A stretch of 64,000 nucleotides of DNA, taken from NCBI GenBank assembly GCA_024741835.1, contig JAENRP010000108.1:62001-126000 (forward strand), given 5' to 3'. Below, in pieces: positions 23,700 through 36,442 of the stretch. This DNA comes from Diplocarpon mali (lineage: Eukaryota; Ascomycota; Leotiomycetes; Helotiales; Drepanopezizaceae). Below the pieces are notes generated by a model, which worked only from the letters and a program-made list of their open reading frames with translations, was not told the origin of the DNA and ran no database searches. A program made the translations under genes and the position numbers. Position 1 is the first letter of the stretch, and every line of letters begins with the position of its first letter.

Positions 23700-25020
23700 T
23701 TTATAGAACCCCTTTTTAACCGAATTACTATTAAAATTAAAATCGGGAAAATGAATTCCCTATTAGCTAGAAGTTAGCAAATATAGAATATACCTGGTTT
23801 ATTTAAGGAACTAGCTTCTATAGGGAGTACCCCTATCCTAGCCCTTAGGGCCAGACCTTCTTCTGCCGCTAAGGGCAAGAGACTATAATGCTATAGCTAA
23901 GCTAATTAAGATAAATAAGACTTTTCGAACCCAAATATCTTATAAGGAATAGTCTTAGGTTTAAAGGAATCTTTATAATGCTAAGATTAATCTAATTAAT
24001 AATTATAAAGTAAGATTAGTAGGATTACTTAGGCTATCTTTAGCCTAAAGACCTTAGCTTATTAAAGTTAAAAAACGGCTTAGCGCGTATATTAGACTAT
24101 TAAGTAAGAATCTACCTACCTTTAATAAAGCGAGACTTAGCCTCTTTTAAAAGTTGATATAGATACAAAATAGTTAAAAATTCAGCTAATTGAAAAGATT
24201 ACCCCCTTTGATAATAGAACCTCTTTAATATATAAGTAGTAGTTAGCTTTAGTCTAAGACCGATTGCAAGTCAATGCTAACTTATATCCGAATGAGCGAG
24301 CTCGCTAAGCCCTTATTTGGAGATCTACTATAGGATAAGCCTAAATGTACCTCGAATCCTAGTACCTTTTAGAAACTAACCCCTTTCGAAACTGTTAAGA
24401 AATAGTAGAACTGCTAAGCAGTTACTTTTTAATTAGCTAAAAGGTAGACTTATTCTAATCTACTTTCTACTACCTTTATATAAGGGAAGCCGGTTATTTT
24501 AAAGAAACTTTTCCTTAATTTCAAGCCTAATTCTAATTTACTACAATCTAAAGAGAGGTCTTAAGATTTAAGTGGTTCTTCTTTATATAAAATAAGATTA
24601 CCCCTTAGCTTAAAGCTACTTGCGCCTTAGCTAAGGCCTCTTAAAGGAAGGACTATACTATTATAGTTAATTAATTAAACGCCTTTAATGCTAAACGTTA
24701 AAGTAATCAACTTCTTAACCCTTTAACTAGAAGTAAGGCGACTTTAGTATTATATTAAAAGATATCTAGTTTGCTCTTTAATAAGACTGCTTGTAGTTTA
24801 AGCGCTAGAAATACTACTTAAGTTTTTAGGCTATTAGCTTTAAAGCCTACTACCCCTTTTCGCTAAGATACACTAGCTAAGGCTAGTTCTCCTACTTTGC
24901 CTTTTAAGTAAGCTACCTATTAGACTTATGGCAAAACTGGTTATTATAAGACTAAGTGCCCTTTTATAAGTAAGATTAATACCTTAAAAGATACAAAGGA
25001 AGATGATCCGACTTTAGATT
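23700..25020 (+). pseudogene. Gypsy B gag with zinc knuckle
   Basis: Degraded gag ends in a knuckle near 24,915-24,970, decoded as TYGKTGYYKTKCP, the RIP form of a C-G-K-x-G-H-Y-K-x-K-C-P knuckle (Cys and His both read Tyr). Many in-frame stops. Confidence 0.65.
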
Positions 25021-25093
25021 TAATTAAAAATGGGATTGAAATAGAAGAAGATTAGGAAAATAAAGAGGCCTAGGAAAAGACTCCTATTTAAGC

Positions 25094-25327
25094 TTGCAAA
25101 AGTGCGACTTATTAAAGCTAGATCTTAACTCTTTAATAGGAGGGAAGCAATTCCTAACCTCTTATACTATTAGTATAAATGGACTTAGAGTATTATTATT
25201 AGCTTTAGTAGATACTAAAGCCCTTAGTTACCTGTTTTTAAATCGTTCCCTTTCTATACGTCTTTTAAGAGCGATTGGCTTTAAAATTCTTCCTTTTCCA
25301 GCCCTTATTTCTATCTATGGATTTTAG
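25094..25327 (+). pseudogene. Gypsy B aspartic protease fragment
   Basis: A 77-codon open piece contains LALVDTKALSYLFLN, the degraded active-site signature LVDTGAxxxFI of retropepsins, with the essential Gly lost. It sits between gag knuckle and RT, as expected for Ty3/Gypsy. It is not an independent gene. Confidence 0.72.
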
Positions 25328-26079
25328 AATACTATTTGCATATAAGCTATATACTATATATGCTTTCACTTAATAATTGATAGAAGGCGTATTTATAACT
25401 GCTCTTGGATTATTCTCGACCTAGGCTAGTGCGATACTATTATTAGAATCAAGTGGATGCGCTAATTCTGACTTAAACTTAAGCTAAAGGAAAACCGATT
25501 TATATAGCTTTTATATTACCTCCTATCTCCTTAGTTTATAAAGGAAATTATCATTTATCTTCCCCCTTTTAAAGGACTTCGGATCCGATCCAATTATTAA
25601 GCCGATATTAATTGTAGAGAATAGGAAATAGCTATAGATAAAGCTCGATAGATTAATAGAAGATAGTCTTATATTAATTTAGTAGTCTTAACTAGGCGCG
25701 AGATCCCTATTGCTATTATTAGACTAGCGCCCTTGCTTATAATTAAGCTAGATCTAGGAAAATAGTCTAATATAAATCGACTATAATCTGACCCTATTTG
25801 CAAATGCCCTAAAGCTGCAGTTCCTATTTGCGAAATTAATATTAATGCCTTTTATTATAATATAAAGTGTAAGGAGACTAAGTTCTTTTAAATTAGTATT
25901 TATAAAGTAGATAGGATTCTAAAGGAAAAATATAAGCTTAAGAATCCTAATATTGAAAAGCTAATTAATAATCGACTTCTGAAATAGTACTAATCTTTAA
26001 AATAAGCCTTTTTAAAAAGAGATATAGATACCCTCCCTTCCTATTAGTACTACGATTATAAGATATAGCTAAAAGGGCC

Positions 26080-27380
26080 CTTGCTTAATACTTATTCGCC
26101 CTTCTACTATTAATCTATTAAGGAGCTTAAGGTTATAAAGGAGTACTTACTTGAGAATTTAGATAAAGGCTTTATTAAGATAAGTACTAGCCCCTTTGCT
26201 TCGCTAGTGCTATTTATAAAGAAGGCCGACGGTAGCCTTTGATTTTATATAGACTACCGGAAGCTAAACGTATTAACTCGGAAGGACGCTTACCTAATTC
26301 TGAGGATAGACGAGCTTTTAAGGCAAGTATCTAAAGCTAAGATTTTTATAAAACTGGATATTTAAGCCGCTTTTAATCAGATACAAATAGACCTTAAATT
26401 AAAGGAGTATACTACCTTTTGAATAAGGTATAGATCTTATAAATGCAAGGTTCTCCTATTTGGCCTTTGTAATAGACCTAGTACTTACTAGCAGTATATA
26501 AATGACGTTCTTTTAAATTACTTAAATGATTTTTATATAGCGTATTTAAACGATATTTTAATTTACTTTAAGAATATTAAAGAGCACTAGGACTATATTA
26601 AAAAGGTACTAAAACGACTCTTAAAGGCTAGCCTTTAAGCAGATATTAAGAAGTGCGAGTTCTATATTACTTAAACTCAATATCTTAATTATATTTTAAT
26701 AATAATTAGGATCGAACTGGACTTTGAAAAGGTCGAACTACTACGCAATTAGAAGTACTTGAAAACTATTACTAAAGTGAAGTCCTACTTAGGATTTTAT
26801 AAGTTCTACTGATAATTTATTTGCAACTTTAGGCTAATTGCTAAACCCCTTTCTATTTTGACCTAATTGATAGTACTTTAGAATTAGACGAAAGAGTGCC
26901 GAATCACTTTTAAAGAGCTTTGTAAGCAGTTGCTCTCGATTTAGCAGATTTACCATTTTGACCTTAACTTGCTTATAAAGCTGGAAACTAATACTTTTAA
27001 TAGTATTATTGCTAAAGTACTTTCTTAGTAATACTCTAATAAGTAATAGTACCTAATCGGCTTCTATTTATATATACTCTTTAGCTATAAACCTAATTGG
27101 GAAATATATAATAAGGAACTCTTTGCTATTATTGAATCCTATTATAAATGGAGACCTAAGCTTATATTACTTAAGAAGCGAGTTAATATTTACTTAGATT
27201 ACCGCTTCCTTAAGTACTTTATAACTATTAAGGTTCTGATTATAAAGTAGTACTAATAGATGGAATTTCTATTTGACTTTAATTTTTAAATTGTATATAC
27301 TTTTAGTAAAGATAATTAAAAGGCTAATATTCTTAGCTATTAAGAGTAAGATGTATTAGTTTATAAATAAGCGAAGCTAG
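26080..27380 (+). pseudogene. Gypsy B reverse transcriptase and RNase H
   Basis: [19 protein letters not shown] at about 26,210-26,270, LLFGLCNRPSTYQQYIND near 26,450-26,510, and YLNDILIYF at 26,545 (from YLDDILIY) are all in one frame with scattered stops. RNase H continues to about 27,350. Confidence 0.87.
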
Positions 27381-27559
27381 ATAGCCGATCTTAAGTTTTG
27401 CTTTCCCTTGCCTAGTTAGATACTTGAATTAATATTAAACTAGCTGATAAATTTCTCGCCGAATCTGCCAAAGGCACCCTTGCCCTAATATCAACCGATA
27501 CTTCTGATTCGACTTTAAATCGACTTAAGGATTCCTTTGATTTGATTAAGAAACTTTAT

Positions 27560-28430
27560 TAAGATAATTGCGAATCCTTTTAAGAAATTCGTACCGACCT
27601 CTTTAAGGACTACTCTTTAAAAGACGGATTGCTTTACTTTAAGAAGCGCCTTTGCGTATATTATAATACTCTTTTATATACTTATTTAATTTAAGAAGCT
27701 TATAACTAACCTTTAAGCGCGCACCTTAGTAGCTTAAAGACCTATTAGCTTCTTGCTTTTAAGTACTATTAGGCTAGGATAGGTTCGGACTATAAAAGAT
27801 TTATTATAAATTGTAGACCTTATTAATTCTTATATTCGAAGATAATTAAATAATAAGGCCTCTTGCAGCCTCTTTTTATTCTTAACTATCTTATATAGCA
27901 CTTATATATAGATTTTAAGGATTTTCCTCCTAATAAGTACGGTTTTAATCGAATCCTGGTTTTTATAGACCGACTTAGTAAAAGCGCTATTATAATCCCT
28001 TATTATAAAGATATTAATGCTTAAGGAACTGCCCGATTGTTCGTTTAATAGATATATCGATTCGGCTATACTTTAAAGACAATTACCTTAGACCAAGGCC
28101 CCTAATTCGTCTTTTCATTTTAGAAAGAGTTCTGCTATATTATTAGTATTAAGATTAAACTCTTTATAGCGTATTATAAGGAGATTGACAGCCAAATAGA
28201 GATTATAAATAAGTATATTGATTTAAGGCTATAGCCTTTTATTAATTACTATTAAAATAATTGGAGTGAACTGATTCTATTAATGGATTATGCGCAATTG
28301 ACTCTCCTTTACGCTTCGATTAGTATGACCCTATATTAGCTTAGGTATAGAGTTGCGCCTTAGATAAGTTGGGATTAGATCTCTTTAAAACCGTCTAGCC
28401 TATAGGAGAGATTGAATTAAGTAGAGGCTA
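27560..28430 (+). pseudogene. Gypsy B integrase
   Basis: The zinc region, the core with HLYIDFKDFPPN and LVFIDRLSK (27,900-27,980), ITLDQGP (28,080) and the later INKYID segment (28,205) follow the Ty3/Gypsy integrase plan. Several Trp and Gln codons are stops. Confidence 0.82.
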
Positions 28431-28789
28431 AGCTAGTAGTAAAGAGAATATACGTAGCTTAGGAAGTAGCAAAAGGTAATATAGAATATGCTTAAGAGAA
28501 AATGCGTAAGTTTATAAATTAATATTAAAAGGAGATTGATTAGAAACTTAAAGATATAGTCTACCTTTTGATAAAGAATCTTAAGAACTACCGCTTTAGT
28601 AGGAAACTGGCCAATTAATAAGATAGTCCTTTTAAGGTCCTTAAGAAGGTAGGCAATTTATATTAGATCAAGCTGCTTATAGGTTCTATAATATATAATA
28701 TCTTTGCGCTAGAGCTACTATTTAAAGATCTGTAGAACCTTTTGCTAGGTTAGGAATAACCCTGGCCTATTATAGAGAAGATCGCTAGG

Positions 28790-28918
28790 TAAGAAGAGTA
28801 TAAAGTATCTAAGATATTAGGTATACGCCTATCTTAAGGGAAACTAAAGTACTAGGTCAAATGGATTAGTTATAACCTTGATTTAAGTTGGTATTACGCT
28901 TTAAATTTTATAAGGTTA
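28790..28918 (+). pseudogene. Gypsy B chromodomain, first part, cut by Copia C
   Basis: Reads EEYKVSKILGIRLS-GKLKY-VKWISYNLDLSWYYALNF, a chromodomain with two stops. It resumes after Copia C at 34,936 with LYKIRDFY and a tail reaching about 35,080. Confidence 0.82.
28914..28918. repeat. Target site duplication of Copia C, left copy (GGTTA)
   Basis: GGTTA is repeated at 34,931-34,935. Joining the flanks across one copy restores the chromodomain frame of B. Confidence 0.9.
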
Positions 28919-29499
28919 TATTAAGATGGGTGATACAGCCATTACTCTGATGTATTATCATATGACCCTATTGCTTAGTCAGTAGGATATTAATACGTAT
29001 ATAGCTGAAGGGAAGAAAGGGGTAACCTTCCTTCCCTAACTCTTACTAATATATCAACTATCGACCTTTAGAAGTTTCTATTACCTATTGCGCCGACTTA
29101 TTTAAGCTCAATAGGTTATAAGCCTTAGATAGACCGATAATAGATTATTAACTTCCTTTAAAAAGCACTTGCGCTGCAACTGTTAGTAGGAAGTTGAATA
29201 AGACTTATAGTAAGAGGCGAGCAATCGGCAAATAGGAGGTATGATTCCCTATTCAGCCAACCTGTATTATAAGAGGTGTGATTCCTTGCTCTATAACCCC
29301 TTTAGTATTGCAAGAGGTATAATTCTTTACTTTACTGTATTTTGTAAGAGGTATAATTCCCTGCGTTATAGCCTAAAAACCCTTTTCGATAAGAGGACTT
29401 CCTCCCTATTTAATACTTCTATAATACCTGCTATTTAATCATTTTAACTTTTCGATAGGAGGAGTGCCTTTAACTATTTAATTTATTTAATTTTAAATG

Positions 29500-30480
29500 C
29501 AATTCTATTTGAAATAGTAATAGCATCCGATTCCGATCGAAACACTAAGCCTAAAGACCTTTAACTCTCTTAAAAGAACTAGTAATAATGGTTCGACGAT
29601 TTAGAGCTTTACTTTAAGAGTAAAGGCATTGAAATAGCGATTTAAAAGACACTTATTGAATATGTAAGAATAGCCCTCTATACTCCCTCTACCGATTTGT
29701 CTACTTTCACTTTAATAGCTAATATAACTATTAAGGATTTGCTAAATATATTAAATAAGCTTAGCTTAAGAGCTTTAGTAGATAATAACTGAGAATCCTA
29801 AAGGCAAATTTTAAATGTAGAAAAGGAGAAGGAGTATAGGCTAGCCTTAGCCAAATGTAAGCTTAAGATTAATAGAGGTTTAAGTGATAAAGATCGAGAT
29901 TTTATTTGAGTTTATAATAATGCGAAGATAAGATAGGATATATTAAAGGTAAAATACTCTTAGACAATTGCCCTTAATACCTAGTATCTACTATAGTAGA
30001 TCACTTCATTTTAGTATAGAAAAGACAAAGATAGCAAGGATATAAATATAAATATAGACTCTACCTAATCTATACTGCGTAAAGTAAGGAGGAGAATAAG
30101 AGCTATAGATCCTAGGATAGCTATGACTTTTAGGAAAACTCAGCTTTTTAGTTTCTTACTTAATAGCCTCCCTCTTAAGTTCGCTATTGTAAAACAATCT
30201 CTTCTTATCTAACCTAACCTTAAGATTTATAAGAAGATCGACCTCCTTTAAACTATTAAGTAAGACCTTAAAGGACGCTTTAAGTCGGCAAATACCGCGT
30301 TATAGGGCAATAATAAGCCTAAGAAAAGGAAGAAGCGTAGGACAAGCCCTTGAGCTTATCGGGGATGCTACTTCTATAATAGTGCTTATAATATTACTAA
30401 TTGTAAAGTTAAAAGGCAATTGATTGATATAGTCGCTAGCTTTAATATTAAAAAGCAATCGAAGCAGAAGTTAAGAAGCA
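29500..30480 (+). pseudogene. Copia C gag with zinc knuckle
   Basis: Gag-like sequence starts near 29,520 (SDSDRNTKPKDL). Near 30,360-30,405 it reads GCYFYNSAYNITNC, a degraded CCHC knuckle with the second Cys and the His changed. Confidence 0.65.
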
Positions 30481-31039
30481 AACTACCCTTATCCTACCAA
30501 AGGCTATAACTACTAAGGAAAGGCAAAGGAAAAGGCTATTTAGCCAGAACTTTAGCAAATACCTTTAATAATAATAGTAGGTTATCTGAATCTAAATCCA
30601 CTTTTAATAATTTAGATAATAATTATAATAAAGATGCTTACGTTTTAAAAGCCGATCTTTATAAGATCCTTAAATCTGACTAGTATAGTAATACTAATTG
30701 TATAATATATATAATTAATAAACCCTACCTATTTAAAGGCCTGCTTATTAAAATAAAAAGGCGCTTTATTAAGGTTAGTAGTAGAAGGTTGTATGCGGAT
30801 TCGATAGGTATAGTAGAGATGAATATCGCTAGCGTTTCTTTCCTTTTATAAAATGTTCTCTTTATACTTAGCCTAGGTATTAATCTTTTATTTAGCTATA
30901 AGATCTATATAGAGTTAAATTATATAAGAGTTTTTAATAATCAATTTATATAGTTTATAAATAACAACTATAAAGTGATCTTTAAAGCTAAAATCAAAGA
31001 TAGACTTTATATTATCTTAAAGGTAATATTATAGAAATT

Positions 31040-31338
31040 GACTCTTAGGCTAGACCTATAAGTGGGTTCCTTTAAGGAAAATGCACTCTTTGCCCTAATA
31101 CAATTGAGTAAGGATAGGGAGAATAGATGGACTCTTAAGCTAGGATCGCAAGTGGAATTCGCAGAAATAACTCTTAGGCTAGGACTGCGAGTGAAATTCG
31201 CAAATTCGTTAAAGACAACTCTTAAGCCAGGACCGCGAGTGGATCTTGCTATTTCTAAGAAATCGACTCTTAAGCTAGGATCGTAAGTAGATCTTGCGGT
31301 TTTACTAAAAACGACTCCTAAGCCAGGCTCGCAATTAG
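31040..31338 (+). repeat. Cluster of six 25-nt cassettes inside Copia C pol
   Basis: Copies of the pattern ACTCYTARGCYAGGMYYGYRAGTGR start at about 31,040, 31,130, 31,169, 31,218, 31,266 and 31,314. The last four are spaced 48-49 bp apart. They stay in the pol frame (TLKPGPRV-like peptide) between the protease region and gag-pre-integrase. Confidence 0.85.
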
Positions 31339-31439
31339 AAAACGGCAAAACCTCAAACTGCTATCACTAGTCCTTTCTAGCCGCTAATAATAAAGTATCA
31401 ACTAATAATAGGCTATTAAAGCTATTAAAAGCCGAAAGC

Positions 31440-32350
31440 CTATTAAGGTATTAGCTAATGTATAAAAGATTCGCGCATTTAAGACTAGAGAAATTAAAGG
31501 GCCTATATAAGGTCTTAACCTTAAAACGGAAGATCTAAGTACTAAAGGATCGCCTAGTATATTAAATTTGCAAGCTAATAAAACTTTAAAATCAAATGTA
31601 AACTAAGCTCAGTTTATAGAAAGACTTAATACTAGCGCTAATATCTATTAATACTACTAGACTATTTACAACCTTGATTAAAGGAAATAATTAGTTTTCT
31701 CAAATAGTAGATAATTCCACTTAGCAGATATAGACCATTTGCGCTAAGATTAAATCTAAGCTTATAGAAAAGCTGGAAACTTGGAAAGTGATAGAAGAAC
31801 GCTAGACCTAGTTGAAGCTAATAGCTATTAGGTTTGATAATGCATTAGAGATTAGGGCAAAGCTTAATAAATAGGTAAAATAAGGAGTTTGTTATAAACT
31901 AACTATAATATATAAAGGTTCCTATTAGAATAGCATCGCTAAGCGAAGCATCTAGTAAGTAGAGACTGACTATTGTGCTCTACTGTAAGATGCTAACCTA
32001 CTATTAGAATTCTAAGACCTTGTAATTAAGGCAGACGCATACTTATAAAATAGAATAGGTAGTGGACTAATAGTTAATAGCACCTGAATATTACTATATA
32101 AAGCATATTTCAAATAGAAACTAAGCCTAGACTATATCTGCGTCTTTAGAAGCGTCTACTACTCTTATATTAGCCTGAAGTCCTGGCCTGCGGGTATAAA
32201 GAGCAAGAAGCTAATAGACTAAGGTAAAGAGTATATATTTGTTAAGTATATTAAATAGATAATAAAACAATAGATAGTATATGCGCTAGATTTAAGGCGA
32301 GTAATCACATCTTTAGTAATTGAGTTTAATAAATCTCGAAATAGGAAGGA
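31440..32350 (+). pseudogene. Copia C gag-pre-integrase and integrase region
   Basis: RFAHLRLEKLKGLYKVL and VYQIC-like sequence at 31,470-31,580 (one Gln now a stop) match the gag-pre-integrase domain. Integrase-like sequence follows with AEVV-type and WLEI-type motifs too degraded to place. Stops are frequent. Confidence 0.6.
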
Positions 32351-32949
32351 GCTATCTTTAAAGCTCTGTATAATTGGAGATTCGCAAGGTATACTACTTG
32401 ACGGTAATACTATTAAGCCAAACTAATAACCCCTTTCTCTTAGCTTAGGTATATTAAGCGCACCTGCTGATCGACGACCTGCTAGTCGCCTAAAGGCCGA
32501 ATAGACTATTCCTATTATCTGCAAACTGCCTAAAGTATAGAATAACTTTAATATTATTATCCCTTTAATTAAAGCACCTATAGTAAAGGATATTCCTAAA
32601 ATAGGTATAAGTAATAATAAGCCTCTACTATTAGAAAGCGGTTCCCTAGATAATAAGCCTATAGAACCTATAGCTGAACCTACGCCTTTAAAAAGGAATA
32701 AAGACCTAGAACTAGAAGACGCCTTAGACGAACGCAAATCTAAGCGTATCTAGGCTATAATAGCGCATAGGATCTACAAGCTTGAACTTTAATAGAGCTT
32801 TGATAAAGATAATGCGTTCTTAGCCGCTAAGGAGATAATGAAAATCTCTCTTTTAAAGACGTACGATAAAGCTATCAACGACCTAGAGAATAGAGCAATA
32901 TAGAATAAGGCAATCTAAGAGGAGATAAGCTCTCTTATTGCAAATGGCA

Positions 32950-34430
32950 TATGAATAAAGGAACTGACGCTAAAGGACGTGAACCTAGTTTTAACGAAGT
33001 AGGTCTTTACAATTAAGACATATGCAGATAGGACCTTAGAATGTTATAAGGCAAGGCTTATAGCTAAGGGCTTCTCCTAATAGTATAGAGAAGACTACTT
33101 CGATACGTTTGCGCTAATAGTTCGTATAGACACCCTTCGCATATTTATAGCGATAGTAGCCGCTAAGGACCTTAAATGCAAATAGTACGATATTAAAAAT
33201 GTATTTACTAAAGCGATTATAAAGGAATGGATTTTTCTCTTCTAATCTAACGGTATTCCTATATACGCTAGCCACTCTCTTTATATACTCTATAGTATCT
33301 ATAGGCTTAAATAATCAGCCTATAATTAGAACCTTTTATATAGCTTTGCTTTAGTAGAAATGGGATTCGTTCAAAGCCTAGCTAACCTTTGTCTTTTTAC
33401 CTATACTAAGCGTAGAATCAAGTTACTCTTATATATCAACGATATTACTACAGCTGCGAAAACAACTACTCAATTGGATTAGTTCTTTATAATAATTTAG
33501 AAACGTTTTAATACTAAGGATCTAGAAGGAATTTATAAGATCCTTAGCATTTATATCATAAGGAACTGCTCTACTTAAGAACTCTAGTTAGATTAAGAGT
33601 AGTATATTAAGAAGATCCTAAACTAAATAGGACTCTCTACTTATGCTCTTAACTTTAAGCTAAAGCGTACTCCAATCAAAGGAAAGTATAATAAGTTAGA
33701 GCCTATTAATAAAAATAAGTAGAGAGGAGATTTAAAGAAGTACTAATAGGATATTAGAGCAATTATATATATTATAGTATATATAAGATCAGATATCGCC
33801 TTTATTATTAGGCAACTTAGTCAGAACTTAAAGGATCCGACGATTCGATATAAGAATGCAGTCAAGCGACTTAAAAGGTACCTTTAATCGATAATTATAT
33901 AAAAGGTAAGATATAGATTAATGAAATATATAAGCGCAAAGCTTAAGGTATATACTAATTCTAATTAGGCAAATATAAAAGGTCGGAAAAGTATATCTAA
34001 AAGCGTAGCAGTACTATATAGTAGACTTATATTGTAAGGAAGTAGGAAATAGAAATCAATAGCTACTATAAGCACTAAGGCCGAATATATATTAATATTA
34101 TTAAATTGCAAGCAAGGATTATAGATCGCCTAAGTTCTAAAAGATATAGGTTTCGCTAAGTATATTAGATAAGATAGGAACTGTATTAATCTTTAAGTAG
34201 ATAATATAAGGGCGATTGCACTTATAAAGAACCTATACTTATATAAGCGGTTAAAATACATTGATATTACCTACTACTTTATCTGCGACCTTATTATAAA
34301 GAATAAGTTATTAATCACCTATATCCTAACCGATCGAATAGTAGCAGATGGATTTATAAAGCTACTAAAGACAGTTGCAAAGTTCAAAGCGTTCAAAGAT
34401 ATACTAGGGTTGCAGAAGATAGTAAGGGCT
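32950..34430 (+). pseudogene. Copia C reverse transcriptase and RNase H
   Basis: YKARLIAKGFS (33,040), YFDTFALIVRIDTLRIFIA (33,090), YDIKNVFT (33,187) and LLLYINDI (33,425; from YVDDI) are Copia RT hallmarks. RNase H with ISTKAEYI near 34,070 and IKNLYLYKRLKYIDI near 34,215 completes the polyprotein. Confidence 0.88.
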
Positions 34431-34446
34431 TAGTAGGCTTAAGGAC

Positions 34447-34600
34447 GACTCCTAGGCCCGCCCTATAAGTTAGGTCATATAGTCTTATAAAGGAAAGTTT
34501 TTAAATCGACTCCTAGGCCTAGACTGCGAGTTAAGTTATATAGTCTTATAAAGGAATATCTTTTAAGAAATTTGACTCTTAGTCCCGCCCTATAAGTAGG
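34447..34600 (+). repeat. Cluster of three 25-nt cassettes after Copia C RNase H
   Basis: Copies start at about 34,447, 34,508 and 34,573, with shared spacers (tatagtcttataaagga twice). They lie directly behind the RNase H domain, 100 bp before the polypurine tract. Confidence 0.85.
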
Positions 34601-35106
34601 ATTAGTGATTTTAATAGAGGTTGCTATTAATTGATTGTTTTTAATTTAAAGAGATACTTAGGAGTTGGATTAGCGCAAAAGGATAGTTATTATTTTCCTA
34701 ACTATAGGTCAATCGGAGTAAGGTCTAAGTAGGGGTATTAAGATAGGTGATATAGCTATCACTCCAATGTATTATTATATAACCCTATTACTTAATCAGT
34801 AGGATATTAATACATATATAGCTAAAGGGAAGAAAGGGGTAACCTTCCTTCCCTAACTCTTATTAATATATCGACTATCGACCTCTAGAAGTTTCTATTA
34901 CCTATTGCGCCGACTTATTTAAGCTCAATAGGTTATTATATAAGATTCGCGACTTTTATTAGGCTAACCTTATAAAGCTAGGACTACTTTAGAACTTATA
35001 AGCTTGGCTAAAAGCTTAGGAAAGCGGTATAGAAGATTATAATTACTTAGAAGATAATAGGCTAGATGCGAAATAGGTTAGTAAATAAATTTAAAAATAT
35101 AAATAA

Positions 35107-35151
35107 NNNNNNNNNNNNNNNNNNNNNNNNNNNNNNNNNNNNNNNNNNNNN
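35107..35151. other. Assembly gap of 45 N
   Basis: The run of N lies in an A-rich segment of Gypsy B between the chromodomain tail and the extra downstream frame. True length may differ from 45. Confidence 1.
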
Positions 35152-35189
35152 AAAAGGAGAAAAATAATAAAAATATAAAAATAATAATA

Positions 35190-36420
35190 CTAGGCCTACT
35201 GCCCCCTTCCCTTTACAACTCCTTCGACCCTTCCTCCTTTGCGCTTAAGGAGACGAGCTTTAACTCTATTTTAAAGCTAGAACTCGCCTCCTAAATACGC
35301 CCCCGCCTAGAACGACCCTGACCTCCTTTTGCTACTACTAGCGCCGCCCTATTAGCTGCTGCGCCTGACGCTACCCTTGCTACTGCAAGCCCCCCTTTCC
35401 TTACGAGAGACTCTATTGCTATAGCAGTCCGCTCTATTAACGCAGCGATAGACCTTAGGAGGCTTAGTATAGTTCGGCTAGATTGCTTTAACCTTGCTAG
35501 CTAAGACTTAATAAGGTCGCTGCACTCTTATAAGAAAGTCAGTAATCGATTTAATACTAATTTGGGTTTAACTTATAGTAACTATCGCTTAGATCTCCTT
35601 TAGCTAGCTTACTATAGCCTTAGCTATAGAGCAGAGCTTTGTAAGGCTAGCGTGCTTAAATTAAGTGCGGCTAGTTAGAGCCTTTGCGCTAGCTATTAGT
35701 AGGAGGTTAATAAGAATCCAGGCGCGCTAGACCGCCTTTTGATAGAGTATCTTGCGGTTCCTTACTAAAACCGCTTAAGCGTTATTATCGTTATTATTAT
35801 TACTATTATCTTCCTCTTACTATTAAGCAGCCTCCCTTTGCCACTCCTTAAGGGCCGCGGATAGTACTACGAACTCCTTATTAATATAGGAGGGAAGCTA
35901 TAAATAAGTATTAGCGCGATTAGAACTTTGGACTCGATTCGAGGTACTTATAGGGATGCACTCTGCCTTCTGCTCTTAGTACTAGTAGCACTTCTTACTA
36001 TATTTTGATTCAAACTCGCACTTATATATAATATTATATATAAGGCGTTGTATATACTAGTAGTAATAAACGCAGTAGGCTATCGCGAGGGCGCCTGATG
36101 GTAAAGGGATCGGCATTATATATATTAGATGCGATTCGACCCTAGACTAGGGTAAATTTACTTATAGTGGTAGTAGTAGTAGTAATTGTTTCTACTATTA
36201 TGCATTAGCCTTGCGCTATAGTAGTAGGAGTAGGGGACCTATGCGATTATATATGGTTGTTATGCTAAGGAAGGAAGATCCTATAGGAGGGAAAAATAAA
36301 TTTGAGTGTATGATACGACTTGCGCTAAACTAAATACGGAATAGTACTGTTCGCATAATAATACGCTAAGTACGCTACTATACGAAAATCATTATGACCT
36401 ACTAACGCTTAAGGGCAAGC
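35190..36420 (+). pseudogene. Gypsy B extra frame downstream of pol
   Basis: About 1.2 kb of protein-like sequence separates the chromodomain tail from the polypurine tract. One frame (about 35,190-35,890) reads as a Pro/Ser start, an Ala/Thr-rich linker and a long helical part. An overlapping frame is open from about 35,770 with a run of Ser-type codons now reading Leu, followed by protein-like sequence. The function is unknown. Position and helical character resemble the extra frame of element A, but I could not align the two by eye. Confidence 0.5.
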
Positions 36421-36426
36421 GTTCTT

Positions 36427-36442
36427 AAAGGGGGGGGGGTAG
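36427..36442 (+). promoter_or_regulatory. Polypurine tract of Gypsy B
   Basis: AAAGGGGGGGGGGTAG immediately precedes the 3' LTR. Confidence 0.85.

Larger units (their letters stand above)
28919..34930 (+). mobile_element. Copia LTR retrotransposon C, nested in B
   Basis: The element is 6.0 kb with LTRs of exactly 195 bp (28,919-29,113 and 34,736-34,930), TSD GGTTA, a primer-binding sequence GGTTATAAGCC after the 5' LTR and a purine tract AAGTAGGGG before the 3' LTR. It has gag with knuckle, gag-pre-integrase, integrase, RT and RNase H in the Copia order. Nine copies of a 25-nt cassette occur in two clusters (31,040-31,338 and 34,447-34,600). All frames are broken by RIP-type stops. Confidence 0.93.

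Noticed and set aside
31007..31338. Tandem cassette cluster as a CRISPR array
   Set aside because: The units are degenerate, stay in a coding frame, recur in another element, and the host is a eukaryote. Spacing varies from 39 to 90 bp.
28922..34935. First placement of Copia C borders with TSD TATAT
   Set aside because: Shifting the LTR start to 28,919 and the end to 34,930 gives TSD GGTTA, puts the purine tract next to the LTR and restores the chromodomain frame exactly.
35770..35850. Hydrophobic run in Gypsy B extra frame as an envelope transmembrane segment
   Set aside because: It comes from a run of tta/att triplets. In the overlapping frame, allowing for RIP, the same bases read as a Ser-rich linker, so a membrane segment is not supported.
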